The position numbers were made by a program, and so were the translations under genes. The notes beneath the pieces were generated by a model. The model was not told the DNA's origin. It made no database searches and was given only the letters and a program-made list of their open reading frames with translations. DNA of 33,482 nt from Methylophaga sp. (GTDB taxonomy: Bacteria > Pseudomonadota > Gammaproteobacteria > Nitrosococcales > Methylophagaceae): assembly GCA_013139345.1 (NCBI GenBank), contig WTAY01000134.1:1-33482 (forward strand), given 5' to 3'. Below, in pieces: positions 7,107 through 15,536 of this stretch (position 1 is its first letter; each line of letters begins with the position of its first letter).

Positions 7107-8466
7107 GACGAGCTCCTGCTGATGCTACGGGTCTTTTACTATCAAGAGGCATTGGAATAAGTTCAGCCACTGTTAACCCTTTATCTTTAAAGTATTTTTT
7201 CGCCACAGCTTGAACTTGCTCTGCGGTTACCGCTTGCACATTTGCCACATACTGATCAGTTAATTTCCAGTCCAGTCCTATTGTTTCTAACATGCCAATT
7301 TGCATTGCTTGATAAAACACACTATCTCGTTCATACACCGCGTTAGCCACAACTTGCGCTTTAATTCTGTGCAGCTCTTCTTCACTCACTAATTCTGTTT
7401 GTAGCTTTTCAATTTGGCCCATTACTGCCAGCTGTAGCTCTGCGATAGAGTTGCCTTTTGCCGGTGTGCCAACAACTAAAAACATATCTGCCAAACGAGA
7501 AAACAAGCCATAGCCAGCCCCCACACTAGCCGCCACTTCATCACCACGAACTAACTCGCGACTAAAACGAGCGCTTTGCCCCCCATCCAAAATACCCGCC
7601 AGCATTTCTAATGCATACGGTTCCCAGCTTTGTTCTTTATCTACCGTGTTCACAACAGGTACCTTCCACCCCATCATCATATAAGGTAATTCAGCAGGAG
7701 CTTGTACTTCAATTGTTCGTTTTCCTCGTTGCTCAACTTCTGTTTGAGGTTTCAATTGCGCAGTGGTTTCTGGTTTTAATGGGCCAAAATATTTTTTTGC
7801 TAAGTTATAAACAGCCTCAGGCTCAACATCACCTACAATGACTACTGTTGCATTATTCGGTGCATACCACTTCTGATACCACTGGCGTAAATCAGTCGCC
7901 TCATAATGGTTAATATCACTCATCCAACCAATAACGGGATGATGATAGGGACTATTCACAAAGGCCGTGGCGTTAAACGCTTCTCGAACTAAGGCATGTG
8001 GATTGTCTTCCGTGCGCATTCGACGTTCTTCCGCAACGACTTCGCGTTCTTTTAGCAATTCGGCCTCATCAATCACTAATTTGCGCATTCGTTCAGCTTC
8101 TAAACGAAAACTTACTTCTAAACGATCTTTCTCTAATGTTTGAAAATAAGCCGTATAGTCTCGACCAGTGAAGGCATTTTCACGGCCGCCATTGGCAGCA
8201 ATAATCTGAGAAAATTCATTAGGGCCGAGGTTTTCAGTGCCCTTAAACATCATATGTTCAAGTACATGCGATATACCTGTAATGCCATTATGTTCGTAAC
8301 TTGACCCCACTTTGTACCAGACTTGTGACACCACAACAGGCGCACGATGATCTTCCTTAACGATAAGTTTTAAGCCATTATCCAACTGATATTCACTCAC
8401 ATTAGCAGTGGCTATCACTGGTACGACTAACAATAATCCAATTATTCTTTTAAATTTAGTAAGCAT
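7096..8466 (-). CDS. M16 family zinc peptidase, catalytic subunit
   Basis: 456 residues from the ATG at 8466, which gives a clean signal peptide (MLTKFKRIIGLLLVVPVIAT) with GAGAAG just upstream. A TTG further up (8505) would add 13 residues with two cysteines before the signal sequence and is unlikely. The inverted zinc motif HVLEH is at about 67-71, and the third ligand is probably the glutamate near 147 in REVVAEERRMR. ENAFTGRDYTAYF and DMFLVVGTPAKGN fit M16B pitrilysin-like enzymes (YmxG/PqqL group). Together with the downstream zinc-less subunit it likely forms a periplasmic heterodimer degrading peptides. The gene is divergent from ftsY, with only about 70 bases between them for both promoters. 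Confidence 0.93.
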   Translation of the reverse strand: MLTKFKRIIGLLLVVPVIATANVSEYQLDNGLKLIVKEDHRAPVVVSQVWYKVGSSYEHNGITGISHVLEHMMFKGTENLGPNEFSQIIAANGGRENAFTGRDYTAYFQTLEKDRLEVSFRLEAERMRKLVIDEAELLKEREVVAEERRMRTEDNPHALVREAFNATAFVNSPYHHPVIGWMSDINHYEATDLRQWYQKWYAPNNATVVIVGDVEPEAVYNLAKKYFGPLKPETTAQLKPQTEVEQRGKRTIEVQAPAELPYMMMGWKVPVVNTVDKEQSWEPYALEMLAGILDGGQSARFSRELVRGDEVAASVGAGYGLFSRLADMFLVVGTPAKGNSIAELQLAVMGQIEKLQTELVSEEELHRIKAQVVANAVYERDSVFYQAMQIGMLETIGLDWKLTDQYVANVQAVTAEQVQAVAKKYFKDKGLTVAELIPMPLDSKRPVASAGARHGR

Positions 8467-8535
8467 ATGCTTCTCACAACCGTGACATGATAAAATTTGT
8501 AGCAATTATAGTAAGTGTAACGACAAGCAGAGAAT

Positions 8536-9600
8536 ATGTTTAGTTTCCTAAGAAAAAAAAATAAAGTAACAGAAGAAGTTCAGCAAGACAGTGAACAATT
8601 AGAAACCCAAGTCACCGAGCTTGATAATACTAATGAGACATTGCCAACAGTCCAAGCTGAACCCACAGAACAAAAGACAAGCTTATTTGGCCGTTTAAAA
8701 CAAAGTCTGAACCGTACAAGTTCTAAACTAACTGAAGGCTTTGCATCGCTCGTTCTTGGTAAAAAAGTCATTGATGATGACTTATTAGAAGAACTTGAGA
8801 CACAATTGCTAACCGCCGACTTAGGTGTTGATGCCACGCAAACAATCATTGGTGACTTAACCCAACGTATTGCCCGTAAACAACTGGGTGATGCCGAAGC
8901 GCTTTTCACCGCACTGCGTGATGACATGGTTAAAATTCTCCAACCAAGTTGCATACCGTTAGTGATTCCTGAGCAAGAAGGTCCGTATGTCATTTTAATG
9001 GTCGGCATCAATGGCGTTGGTAAAACCACCACGATTGGTAAGCTGGCAAAACAATTCCAAAACCAAGGCAAGTCGGTCATGCTCGCAGCAGGTGATACCT
9101 TCCGTGCTGCGGCAGTAGAGCAACTTCAAGTTTGGGGTGAGCGTAATGATATTGCTGTTATCTCTCAACATAGTGGGGCAGATTCAGCATCTGTTATTTA
9201 TGATGCATTACAGGCAGCTAAAGCACGAAATATAGATATTCTTATCGCTGATACTGCCGGTCGCTTGCATACTCAAACCAATCTAATGGAAGAGCTCAAA
9301 AAAGTAACTCGCGTGATGGGGAAACTCGATAATAGTGCCCCACATGAAGTCATGTTAGTACTGGATGCAGGTACTGGACAAAATGCGCTCTCTCAAGCCG
9401 TGCAATTTACTTCTGCGGCAGGCGTTTCAGGTATCACATTAACTAAATTAGATGGCACAGCTAAAGGCGGTATTATCTTTGCAATCGCTAAAAAGACAGG
9501 CCTACCTATCCGTTATATTGGTGTTGGCGAAGGGATTGATGATCTTCGCTCATTTCAGGCGGAAGAGTTTGTTGATGCACTTTTAGGTCGTGAAGACTAA
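8536..9600 (+). CDS. ftsY: FtsY, signal recognition particle receptor
   Basis: SRP-receptor GTPase that docks ribosome-SRP complexes at the inner membrane. The first ~70 residues are a short charged A domain with a membrane-binding MFSFLRKK start. The NG domain follows: GINGVGKT (P-loop, about 157-164), DTFRAAAVEQL, DTAGR (about 239-243), TKLDGTAKGG (about 303-312) and the C-terminal GVGEGIDDLRSFQAEEFVDA. At 354 residues it is shorter than E. coli FtsY because the A domain is reduced, as in many bacteria. Its RNA partner, 4.5S RNA, is encoded at 18640-18754. It opens the conserved ftsY-ftsE-ftsX-rpoH cluster. Confidence 0.98.
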   Translation: MFSFLRKKNKVTEEVQQDSEQLETQVTELDNTNETLPTVQAEPTEQKTSLFGRLKQSLNRTSSKLTEGFASLVLGKKVIDDDLLEELETQLLTADLGVDATQTIIGDLTQRIARKQLGDAEALFTALRDDMVKILQPSCIPLVIPEQEGPYVILMVGINGVGKTTTIGKLAKQFQNQGKSVMLAAGDTFRAAAVEQLQVWGERNDIAVISQHSGADSASVIYDALQAAKARNIDILIADTAGRLHTQTNLMEELKKVTRVMGKLDNSAPHEVMLVLDAGTGQNALSQAVQFTSAAGVSGITLTKLDGTAKGGIIFAIAKKTGLPIRYIGVGEGIDDLRSFQAEEFVDALLGRED

Positions 9601-9605
9601 AAAAG

Positions 9606-10265
9606 ATGATTTTCTTTACTGACGTGTATAAACGTTACTCTAATCGGTTTGAAGCTTTATCGGGACTGAGCTTCCATATAAATAAAGGTGAAATGGCATT
9701 TCTGACGGGTCATTCAGGCGCAGGGAAAAGTACCCTACTGAAACTCATTGCCTTAATCGAACGCAGTTCTCATGGACAAGTGCTCGTTAACAATCAAAAC
9801 CTAACGAGATTACCAAAACGAAAGATCCCTTATTACCGTCGCCAAATTGGTATTGTGTTCCAAGATCACAATTTATTACATGATCGTACTGTCTTTGATA
9901 ATGTTGCTTTGCCACTGATTATTGCTGGTGAAAACCACCGAGAAATAGGTCGTCGGGTTCGGGCATCGTTAGATAAAGTAGGTTTGCTTGGCAAAGAACG
10001 TAGTTTACCGATTGCGTTATCAGGTGGTGAACAGCAACGTGTGGGAATTGCTCGAGCCGTCGTTAACCGCCCCCCTATCTTACTGGCTGATGAACCTACA
10101 GGTAACCTAGATCCTGAGTTATCTCGAGACATCATGTCCTTATTTGAGCAGTTTAACCAAGTAGGTACCACGGTCTTTATTGCCACTCATGATCTTGATT
10201 TAATTAATACATTGCCACACCGTCAGATCACGTTAGATTCTGGCCGTTTAGCTGAGCAGCGCTAA
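9606..10265 (+). CDS. ftsE: FtsE, cell-division ABC-type ATPase
   Basis: Cytoplasmic ATPase of the FtsEX complex, which controls periplasmic peptidoglycan hydrolases at the septum. GHSGAGKSTLLKL (Walker A, about 35-47), a Q-loop in GIVFQDHNLL, the ABC signature LSGGEQQRVGIARA (about 138-151) and ILLADEPTGNLD (Walker B) followed by the H-loop in ATHD are all present. The 219 residues match the family. It begins five bases after ftsY and ends two bases before ftsX. Confidence 0.97.
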   Translation: MIFFTDVYKRYSNRFEALSGLSFHINKGEMAFLTGHSGAGKSTLLKLIALIERSSHGQVLVNNQNLTRLPKRKIPYYRRQIGIVFQDHNLLHDRTVFDNVALPLIIAGENHREIGRRVRASLDKVGLLGKERSLPIALSGGEQQRVGIARAVVNRPPILLADEPTGNLDPELSRDIMSLFEQFNQVGTTVFIATHDLDLINTLPHRQITLDSGRLAEQR

Positions 10266-10266
10266 T

Positions 10267-11202
10267 ATGAACTTTCCAAAGTTAAACCTTGCAAACTATC
10301 TATTACGTCACTTACAAGTGATGTTATTTAGTTTGGGACAATTATGGCGGCAACCACTTTCAAGCATGATGACCATTATTGTCATTGGTATTGCTTTAGC
10401 GTTGCCTGCTGGCTTATATGTACTGCTAGATAATGTTAAACAAGTGAGTGACCAATGGGATGATGCCACTCAAATATCATTGTTTTTGCAACAAGATGTG
10501 AGCCCAGAACGCGCCACAAAATTAACGAGCCAACTGAAACAGTGGCCTCAAATCACCAATACTCACTACCAATCATCTAATCAATCGTTAGAAGAATTCC
10601 GTCAACTATCAGGATTAGGGACATTATTGGATAGCCTACCTAGCAACCCCTTACCTGCCATTATTATTATTCAACCCAATGAAAATGATCTTCGCCCTGA
10701 TGCGATTGGTAGTTTATTAGCAAGAGTCGAAGCATTGCCAGAAGTTGAGCAAGCCCAACTCGATATGGAATGGCTATTACGCCTGCGTAGCATTAATAAA
10801 ACAGTTGAACGTGGCATTAGTATTTTAGGGCTACTTTTATCATTAAGTGTTTTGCTTATTATCGGCAACACAATTCGCCTCGCAATTCTAAGCCGCCAAA
10901 GTGAAATCCGCGTTATTAAATTAGTGGGAGCCACCAATGCATTTGTTCGTCGGCCATTTTTATACACTGGCTTTTGGTATGGCATTCTTGGTGGACTAAT
11001 GGCTTGGCTCACCCTGACGTTGAGCCTAAGCCTTATTAATAGCCCCGTAAATGAACTGGCTAAACTCTACAGCAGTCAATTTACCTTACATTGGCTATCA
11101 GCCCTATTGCTGGTTCTCTTACCTGCTACTGGATTAGTTTTAGGTGTGCTCGGAGCATGGATATCTGTTGGCCGACACCTAAGTAGTATTGAGCCAAGTT
11201 AA
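10267..11202 (+). CDS. ftsX: FtsX, cell-division membrane protein
   Basis: Inner-membrane partner of FtsE with the standard four-helix topology: one helix near 35-55 (TIIVIGIALALPAGLYVLL), a periplasmic domain of about 110 residues, then three helices, starting at GISILGLLLSLSVLLIIG. Signals cross the membrane through it to murein hydrolase activators such as EnvC. The segment IRVIKLVGATNAFVRRPFLY is the conserved cytoplasmic coupling region of FtsX/MacB-type permeases. At 311 residues it is a little shorter than E. coli FtsX (352), the difference being in the N-terminal tail. Confidence 0.96.
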   Translation: MNFPKLNLANYLLRHLQVMLFSLGQLWRQPLSSMMTIIVIGIALALPAGLYVLLDNVKQVSDQWDDATQISLFLQQDVSPERATKLTSQLKQWPQITNTHYQSSNQSLEEFRQLSGLGTLLDSLPSNPLPAIIIIQPNENDLRPDAIGSLLARVEALPEVEQAQLDMEWLLRLRSINKTVERGISILGLLLSLSVLLIIGNTIRLAILSRQSEIRVIKLVGATNAFVRRPFLYTGFWYGILGGLMAWLTLTLSLSLINSPVNELAKLYSSQFTLHWLSALLLVLLPATGLVLGVLGAWISVGRHLSSIEPS

Positions 11203-11265
11203 GTTCAAAGCGCTTCATAGCGTTCATTATTAAGGAACTTTCTCCTAAAAATCGTGTCTTAGTGT

Positions 11266-11292
11266 TTGAATTTACTAGTTTAATGTTACTAT
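11266..11292 (+). promoter_or_regulatory. Candidate rpoH promoter
   Basis: TTGAAT (11266-11271) and TACTAT (11287-11292) with a 15-bp spacer lie about 30 bases before the preferred rpoH start. The short spacer and the AT-rich background make this only a candidate. Confidence 0.25.
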
Positions 11293-11323
11293 TGACCGAA
11301 TGACTTCTATGGAGGCGACAAAT

Positions 11324-12184
11324 ATGACAACAGATGTAGCCAGCTACAATTTAGCTTTAGCTCCTATTGATAACTTGAGTTCTTACACTCAGGTCGTCCA
11401 TAACACTCCGTTATTAACGGCTGATGAAGAGTACGACCTTGCTACGCGTTTACAACAGCATGGCGATCTTAAAGCGGCACACCGCTTAGTATTGTCACAT
11501 CTTCGTTTTGTAAATCGTATCGCAAAAGGCTATGGTGGTTATGGCTTACCTGTCGCTGATTTGGTGCAAGAAGGTAATATTGGTTTGATGAAAGCGGTTA
11601 AACGTTTTGACCCTGATAAAGGTGTCCGTTTAGTCTCATTTGCTGTTCACTGGATCCGTGCTGAAATTCATGAATATGTGATCCGTAATTGGCGTATTGT
11701 TAAAATTGCGACAACGAAAGCACAGCGTAAACTATTTTTTAATCTTCGTAGTGCTAAAAAGCGCCTTGGTTGGATGAATCAAGAAGAAGTTGTCGCTATT
11801 GCTGAAGACTTAGGCGTTACGACTGAGAATGTGATGGAAATGGAACGTCGTCTAGCTTCTCCTGATGCCACATTTGATCTACCTTCTAATGCTGATGAAG
11901 AAGAAAATAGCTTTTCACCAGCAGCCTATTTAACAGGCCCTGAAAACTCTGACCCATCATTAGAAATAGAACAAATTGATTATGCCGATCATCAAGAGAA
12001 AAAACTGACGAATGCTTTAGCAACATTAGATGATCGCAGTCGTGATATTGTTAGCCAACGTTGGTTAAATGATGAAGGGAAATCGACATTACATACCTTA
12101 GCTGAGCAATATCAAGTATCGGCTGAGCGTATTCGCCAAATTGAAAATAATGCGATGAAAAAACTTAAAGTATTAATGGCCTAA
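11324..12184 (+). CDS. rpoH: RpoH, heat-shock sigma factor sigma-32
   Basis: Directs RNA polymerase to heat-shock promoters. DLVQEGNIGLMKAVKRFDP and VSFAVHWIRAEIHEYVIRNW form region 2, QRKLFFNLR is the RpoH box specific to sigma-32, and the C-terminal HTLAEQYQVSAERIRQIE is the region 4.2 helix-turn-helix. An in-frame ATG exists at 11300, but GGAGG sits 8 bases before the ATG at 11324, and the product from there (286 residues, beginning MTTDVASYNLALAP) aligns in length with E. coli sigma-32; I chose it. A 120-base gap separates it from ftsX, leaving room for its own promoter and for the 5' mRNA structure that gives heat-responsive translation in relatives, which I could not verify. Confidence 0.96.
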   Translation: MTTDVASYNLALAPIDNLSSYTQVVHNTPLLTADEEYDLATRLQQHGDLKAAHRLVLSHLRFVNRIAKGYGGYGLPVADLVQEGNIGLMKAVKRFDPDKGVRLVSFAVHWIRAEIHEYVIRNWRIVKIATTKAQRKLFFNLRSAKKRLGWMNQEEVVAIAEDLGVTTENVMEMERRLASPDATFDLPSNADEEENSFSPAAYLTGPENSDPSLEIEQIDYADHQEKKLTNALATLDDRSRDIVSQRWLNDEGKSTLHTLAEQYQVSAERIRQIENNAMKKLKVLMA

Positions 12185-12200
12185 CGTTACAAAGTTACCA

Positions 12201-12238
12201 GACATAAAAAAGCCCGCATTAGCGGGCTTTTTTATGTC
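12201..12238. terminator. Strong bidirectional rho-independent terminator
   Basis: A perfect 17-bp inverted repeat (GACATAAAAAAGCCCGC paired with its complement) closes on an ATTA loop, with a T-run on either strand. It lies 16 bases after rpoH and 14 bases after the end of the convergent fdxA, so it can stop both. Confidence 0.95.
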
Positions 12239-12252
12239 TATAAATTTTATAT

Positions 12253-12576
12253 TTAGCGTTCAAGTAATGGTGTCTTGCCTGTTTTACCATCCCACTCTTC
12301 AGCATCATCTAATGCATCTTTTTTCTCTGCAATTACTGGCCAAACCCGAGATAATTCTTCATTAATTTGGATAAATTCATTTTGATCTTCAGGTAAGTCA
12401 TCCTCAGAGAAAATGGCTTCAGCTGGACATTCAGGTTCACACAATGTGCAATCAATACATTCTTCAGGATCAATAACTAAAAAGTTAGGTCCTTCGTGGA
12501 AACAATCTACCGGACACACATCTACACAATCGGTATATTTACATTTAATACAGTTTTCAGTGACAACAAATGTCAT
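12253..12576 (-). CDS. fdxA: FdxA, 7Fe ferredoxin ([3Fe-4S][4Fe-4S])
   Basis: A 107-residue soluble electron carrier of the Azotobacter ferredoxin I type. It begins TFVVTENCIKCKYTDCVDVC, in which the second cysteine motif differs from a plain CxxCxxC and so accommodates the 3Fe cluster, then CIDCTLCEPECP for the 4Fe cluster. The long acidic C-terminal part (SEDDLPEDQ and the WPVI segment) is also characteristic. It is convergent with rpoH and divergent from lapA. It differs in type from the YfhL-like ferredoxin at 4448-4702; the donors and acceptors of both are unknown. Confidence 0.94.
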   Translation of the reverse strand: MTFVVTENCIKCKYTDCVDVCPVDCFHEGPNFLVIDPEECIDCTLCEPECPAEAIFSEDDLPEDQNEFIQINEELSRVWPVIAEKKDALDDAEEWDGKTGKTPLLER

Positions 12577-12705
12577 GTTTAACTCTCCAAAACAAGCAAA
12601 GTACGAACTCGTACTACAATTTCAAATTGCAATTTTACATGATTTCAATCTAGTCTGGGCAATTTTAAGGTATGATCAATCGTATCTAGCCAAGGAATAT
12701 TAACC

Positions 12706-12999
12706 ATGCGTCGAATTGTGACTATTGCTGTTTTCATTACTGTTTTTGCGATTGGAGCAGCGTTTTCAGCCATTAATACAGATCCAATTGCTGTTAATTA
12801 TTATCTTGGTTCTATTATTGCGCCATTATCAGTGATCATCGTTTTGTCGATCGTAGCAGGCATCATTTTAGGTGCAACAATCATCTTCAGCAGCACCTTA
12901 CGATTACGCTATGAAAACCGCCGACTAAGTAAAAAACTCAAAGTGTCAGAACAAGAAATAGATAGTCTTCGTATCCTACCCATTAAAGATGAACACTAG
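12706..12999 (+). CDS. lapA: LapA (YciS), lipopolysaccharide assembly protein A
   Basis: A 97-residue inner-membrane protein with two transmembrane helices (about 3-23 and 40-63) and a short cytoplasmic coiled tail (LRLRYENRRLSKKLKVSEQE), the DUF1049 architecture. It works with LapB in controlling lipopolysaccharide synthesis. AAGGAA lies about 9 bases before the ATG, and TATGAT at 12671-12676 is a possible -10 box without an obvious -35. It is separated from lapB by 11 bases. Confidence 0.9.
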   Translation: MRRIVTIAVFITVFAIGAAFSAINTDPIAVNYYLGSIIAPLSVIIVLSIVAGIILGATIIFSSTLRLRYENRRLSKKLKVSEQEIDSLRILPIKDEH

Positions 13000-13010
13000 G
13001 CTACTCTGCT

Positions 13011-14192
13011 ATGGAATGGCTTTTCTTCTTACTTCCGCTCGCCGCATTATCAGGTTGGTTGGCTGCCCGTAATCATTACAAAAAACGTTATGCTAAACAA
13101 AGTAGTCCATTTAATCCTGACTACTTTAAAGGCTTAAATTATTTGCTTAATGAACAACCAGACAAAGCCATTGATGTTTTTATTCGCCTATTAGAAGTAA
13201 ATAGTGAAACGGTTGAAACACATTTAGCCCTTGCTAATCTTTTTCGAAAACGTGGTGAAACAGACCGTGCTATTCGCATTCATCAAAACCTCATCGCTCG
13301 GCCAACATTGACGCAACAACAACGTAATCTAGCTCTTGCTGAGCTAGGGCTCGACTATATGAATGCGGGTGTGCTCGATCGCGCTGAACACCTCTTTCTT
13401 GAACTTTTAAATAGTCCCTCTCCTCCATTTCAGGCTTTTGAACAGTTACTTCGTATCTATGAGCAAGAAAAAGACTGGCCCAAAGCAATTGAAATGGCGA
13501 AAAAAATACAAGCTCAAGGTAAGAAAAATCTCGGCCCTGTCATTTCTCAGTTTTACTGTGAACTGGCTGAGAAGACGAGTCAAAACTCAACTAGTACAGT
13601 TCTTGAATTAATCAAGCACGCTCACGCCAATGACCCTAACTGCGTTCGAGCGACATTGATTGAAGCTAATGTACATATTAATGCTAATAAATTTCGCAAA
13701 GCATTAAAATTCTTACTTCATATTGAGCAACAAAATTACCTTTACCTTCCTGAGTCGTTACCACTATTACTTAAGTGCTATCAGCAACTTAATAAGCTGG
13801 ATGCCTTTGAAAGTTGGTTGCATGCCCTACTTAAACGTCACCCCAACATGACAAGCGCTCGAATAATGCTTGCGGATGTCATCCAGCAGCAATATGGTGG
13901 TCAAAAAGCCCAAGATTATTTGCATCAACAACTGCAAGAACATCCATCCATTGAGGGGCTTCACACGCTTATTTCATTAGGTGAGCCGTCAAACCCTATT
14001 CTTGTGCCTTTAATTCAAGGCATAACAACGACATTAGTTCGCAGAGGGCACCGATATACTTGTCCACACTGCGGTTTTTCAGGAAAGAAATTACATTGGC
14101 ATTGTCCAGGCTGTAAACGGTGGGGCACAATTCGTCCTACAGAAATCCACCTTTCCGCTTTAGAAACATTATTGGAGCCATCACATGAGTGA
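13011..14192 (+). CDS. lapB: LapB (YciM), lipopolysaccharide assembly protein B
   Basis: Membrane-anchored regulator that presents LpxC to FtsH and so sets the amount of lipopolysaccharide. An N-terminal anchor (EWLFFLLPLAALSGWLAAR) is followed by a run of TPR repeats (about 45-330; for example PDKAIDVFIRLLEVN and KALKFLLHIEQ) and a C-terminal rubredoxin-like metal site CPHCGF...CPGCKRWGT. Length (393) matches E. coli LapB. It overlaps the next gene by eight bases, indicating coupling to the arsC-like gene. Confidence 0.95.
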   Translation: MEWLFFLLPLAALSGWLAARNHYKKRYAKQSSPFNPDYFKGLNYLLNEQPDKAIDVFIRLLEVNSETVETHLALANLFRKRGETDRAIRIHQNLIARPTLTQQQRNLALAELGLDYMNAGVLDRAEHLFLELLNSPSPPFQAFEQLLRIYEQEKDWPKAIEMAKKIQAQGKKNLGPVISQFYCELAEKTSQNSTSTVLELIKHAHANDPNCVRATLIEANVHINANKFRKALKFLLHIEQQNYLYLPESLPLLLKCYQQLNKLDAFESWLHALLKRHPNMTSARIMLADVIQQQYGGQKAQDYLHQQLQEHPSIEGLHTLISLGEPSNPILVPLIQGITTTLVRRGHRYTCPHCGFSGKKLHWHCPGCKRWGTIRPTEIHLSALETLLEPSHE

Positions 14193-14535
14193 TATTTCTA
14201 TCTACCATAATCCTCGCTGTAGTAAATCTCGCCAAACATTAGCTTTATTAGAAGAGAATGGCATTAAAGCAGACGTCATTGAATATTTGAAAACACCGCC
14301 AACAGTTGAATCACTCGGCGATATTCTTGAGCAACTTGGCTTCACAGCTCGCCAACTACTACGCAAAGGCGAAGCTATTTATAAAGAACTGAACTTAAAA
14401 GATGAGACATTGACAGAGAACCAACTGATTCAAGCAATGTGTGAACATCCTAAACTTATTGAACGTCCTATCGTTATCCATAATGGCAAGGCAAAAATAG
14501 GTCGCCCACCTGAATCTGTTCTTGAGATTCTATAA
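14185..14535 (+). CDS. arsC: ArsC family protein, glutaredoxin-type arsenate reductase
   Basis: 116 residues of the ArsC fold. The catalytic cysteine is at about position 12 in NPRCSKSRQTL. Arginines corresponding to the oxyanion-binding triad of E. coli ArsC are seen in FTARQLLRKGE, ERPIVI and KIGRPPE, so it is likely a true ArsC reducing arsenate with glutathione/glutaredoxin, rather than the shorter Spx/YffB type. However, no arsR, arsB or acr3 is nearby; it sits in a housekeeping run between lapB and wrbA, so the physiological substrate is open. It overlaps lapB by eight bases and abuts wrbA exactly. Confidence 0.88.
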   Translation: MSDISIYHNPRCSKSRQTLALLEENGIKADVIEYLKTPPTVESLGDILEQLGFTARQLLRKGEAIYKELNLKDETLTENQLIQAMCEHPKLIERPIVIHNGKAKIGRPPESVLEIL

Positions 14536-15129
14536 ATGACTGAAATTTTAGTGCTCTATTACAGTCAATCTGGTCATGTATTAAATATGGCTGAACAGAT
14601 TGCTCGCGGTATTGAAACGATTGAAGGCTGTTCGGCACGACTGAGAACCGTCCCCAAAATATCAACCGTTTGTGAAGCAACAGAAGATACAATTCCTGAA
14701 CAAGGTCATTTATATGTAAGCCCAGATGACTTAAAAGAATGTGATGGACTGGTCTTAGGTAGTCCTACTCGCTTTGGCAATATGGCTGCGCCGCTAAAAT
14801 ATTTTATTGATTCAACCAGTGATGTTTGGCTATCAGGATCGCTAATAGGAAAACCTGCCGCAGTATTCACCTCCACAGGTAGCCTTCATGGTGGACAAGA
14901 GTCCACCCTACTCTCAATGATGTTGCCCCTGATGCATCACGGCATGATAATAATGGGCTTGCCGTATAGTGAAACCACATTGATGACGACAACAGATGGT
15001 GGCACACCTTATGGAGCCAGCCACCTTGCGGGCAACAATAATGACCGTTCACTTAGTGATAATGAGGCTAAATTGTGTCGCGCATTAGGCCAACGTATCG
15101 CACTCACAGCAAAGACATTAATATCATGA
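14536..15129 (+). CDS. wrbA: WrbA, NAD(P)H:quinone oxidoreductase
   Basis: A flavodoxin-fold FMN enzyme of 197 residues that reduces quinones by two electrons. The FMN phosphate loop is YYSQSGHV (about 8-15). GSPTRFGNMAAPLKYFID and TSTGSLHGGQESTLLSM are WrbA-family signatures that set it apart from plain flavodoxins, and GGTPYGASHLAG near the end is equally typical. It starts on the base after the arsC stop and overlaps the next gene in an ATGA. Confidence 0.95.
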   Translation: MTEILVLYYSQSGHVLNMAEQIARGIETIEGCSARLRTVPKISTVCEATEDTIPEQGHLYVSPDDLKECDGLVLGSPTRFGNMAAPLKYFIDSTSDVWLSGSLIGKPAAVFTSTGSLHGGQESTLLSMMLPLMHHGMIIMGLPYSETTLMTTTDGGTPYGASHLAGNNNDRSLSDNEAKLCRALGQRIALTAKTLIS

Positions 15130-15473
15130 CACTCTTTTTCAAACGGCTTGCCTTATTCAGTTTTTTTGGTCTAATGATTTCATTAGCCTGCTGGATCACA
15201 ATTGGTGAACACAGTAGTAATTACCCAACCTCAGCGTGGTTAATCATTGCTCTAGTGCCACTACTATTCCCCTTGAGAGGTTTGCTGCACGGAAAACCTT
15301 ATACTCATGCATGGACCGGTTTCTTAATGTTATTTTACTTTGCACATGGTGTGGGTGAGGTTTATAGTGCTCAAGGGTTTGATTTATATGCAAGTTTAGA
15401 GGTATTATTTAGTTCTATGACATTTATTTCATCTATTGTATTTATTCGTTTAAATGCAAAGAGTGAGAAGTAA
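15126..15473 (+). CDS. DUF2069 family inner-membrane protein
   Basis: About 115 residues with four hydrophobic helices (FFKRLALFSFFGLMISLACW, AWLIIALVPLLFPLRGLL, HAWTGFLMLFYFAHGVG and VLFSSMTFISSIVFI). The motif FPLRGLLHGKPYTHAW and the FAHGVGE segment are those of DUF2069, a gammaproteobacterial family of unknown function usually next to wrbA. The ATG at 15126 overlaps the wrbA stop; an upstream in-frame ATG at 15075 lies within wrbA, lacks a hydrophobic lead, and is not preferred. Confidence 0.85.
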   Translation: MTLFFKRLALFSFFGLMISLACWITIGEHSSNYPTSAWLIIALVPLLFPLRGLLHGKPYTHAWTGFLMLFYFAHGVGEVYSAQGFDLYASLEVLFSSMTFISSIVFIRLNAKSEK

Positions 15474-15536
15474 GCCTCAAAATACATCGCTATAATCGGC
15501 TATATTGAGCAAGTCTACTCTTTTGGGAGAGTTATT

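Noticed and set aside
8467..8505. Upstream TTG start for the catalytic M16 peptidase
   Set aside because: It would put 13 residues, including two cysteines, ahead of a good signal peptide; the ATG at 8466 has a ribosome site and fits export.
8580..9080. Long open frame of 166 codons antisense to ftsY
   Set aside because: It is a shadow of a strongly conserved gene, serine/valine-rich with no recognisable motif or ribosome site.
11300..11323. Upstream ATG as the rpoH start
   Set aside because: GGAGG lies between it and the ATG at 11324, at correct spacing for the latter, and family length supports the shorter product.
14185..14535. Arsenic-resistance island
   Set aside because: Only the ArsC-like gene is present, embedded in a housekeeping operon without regulator or efflux pump.
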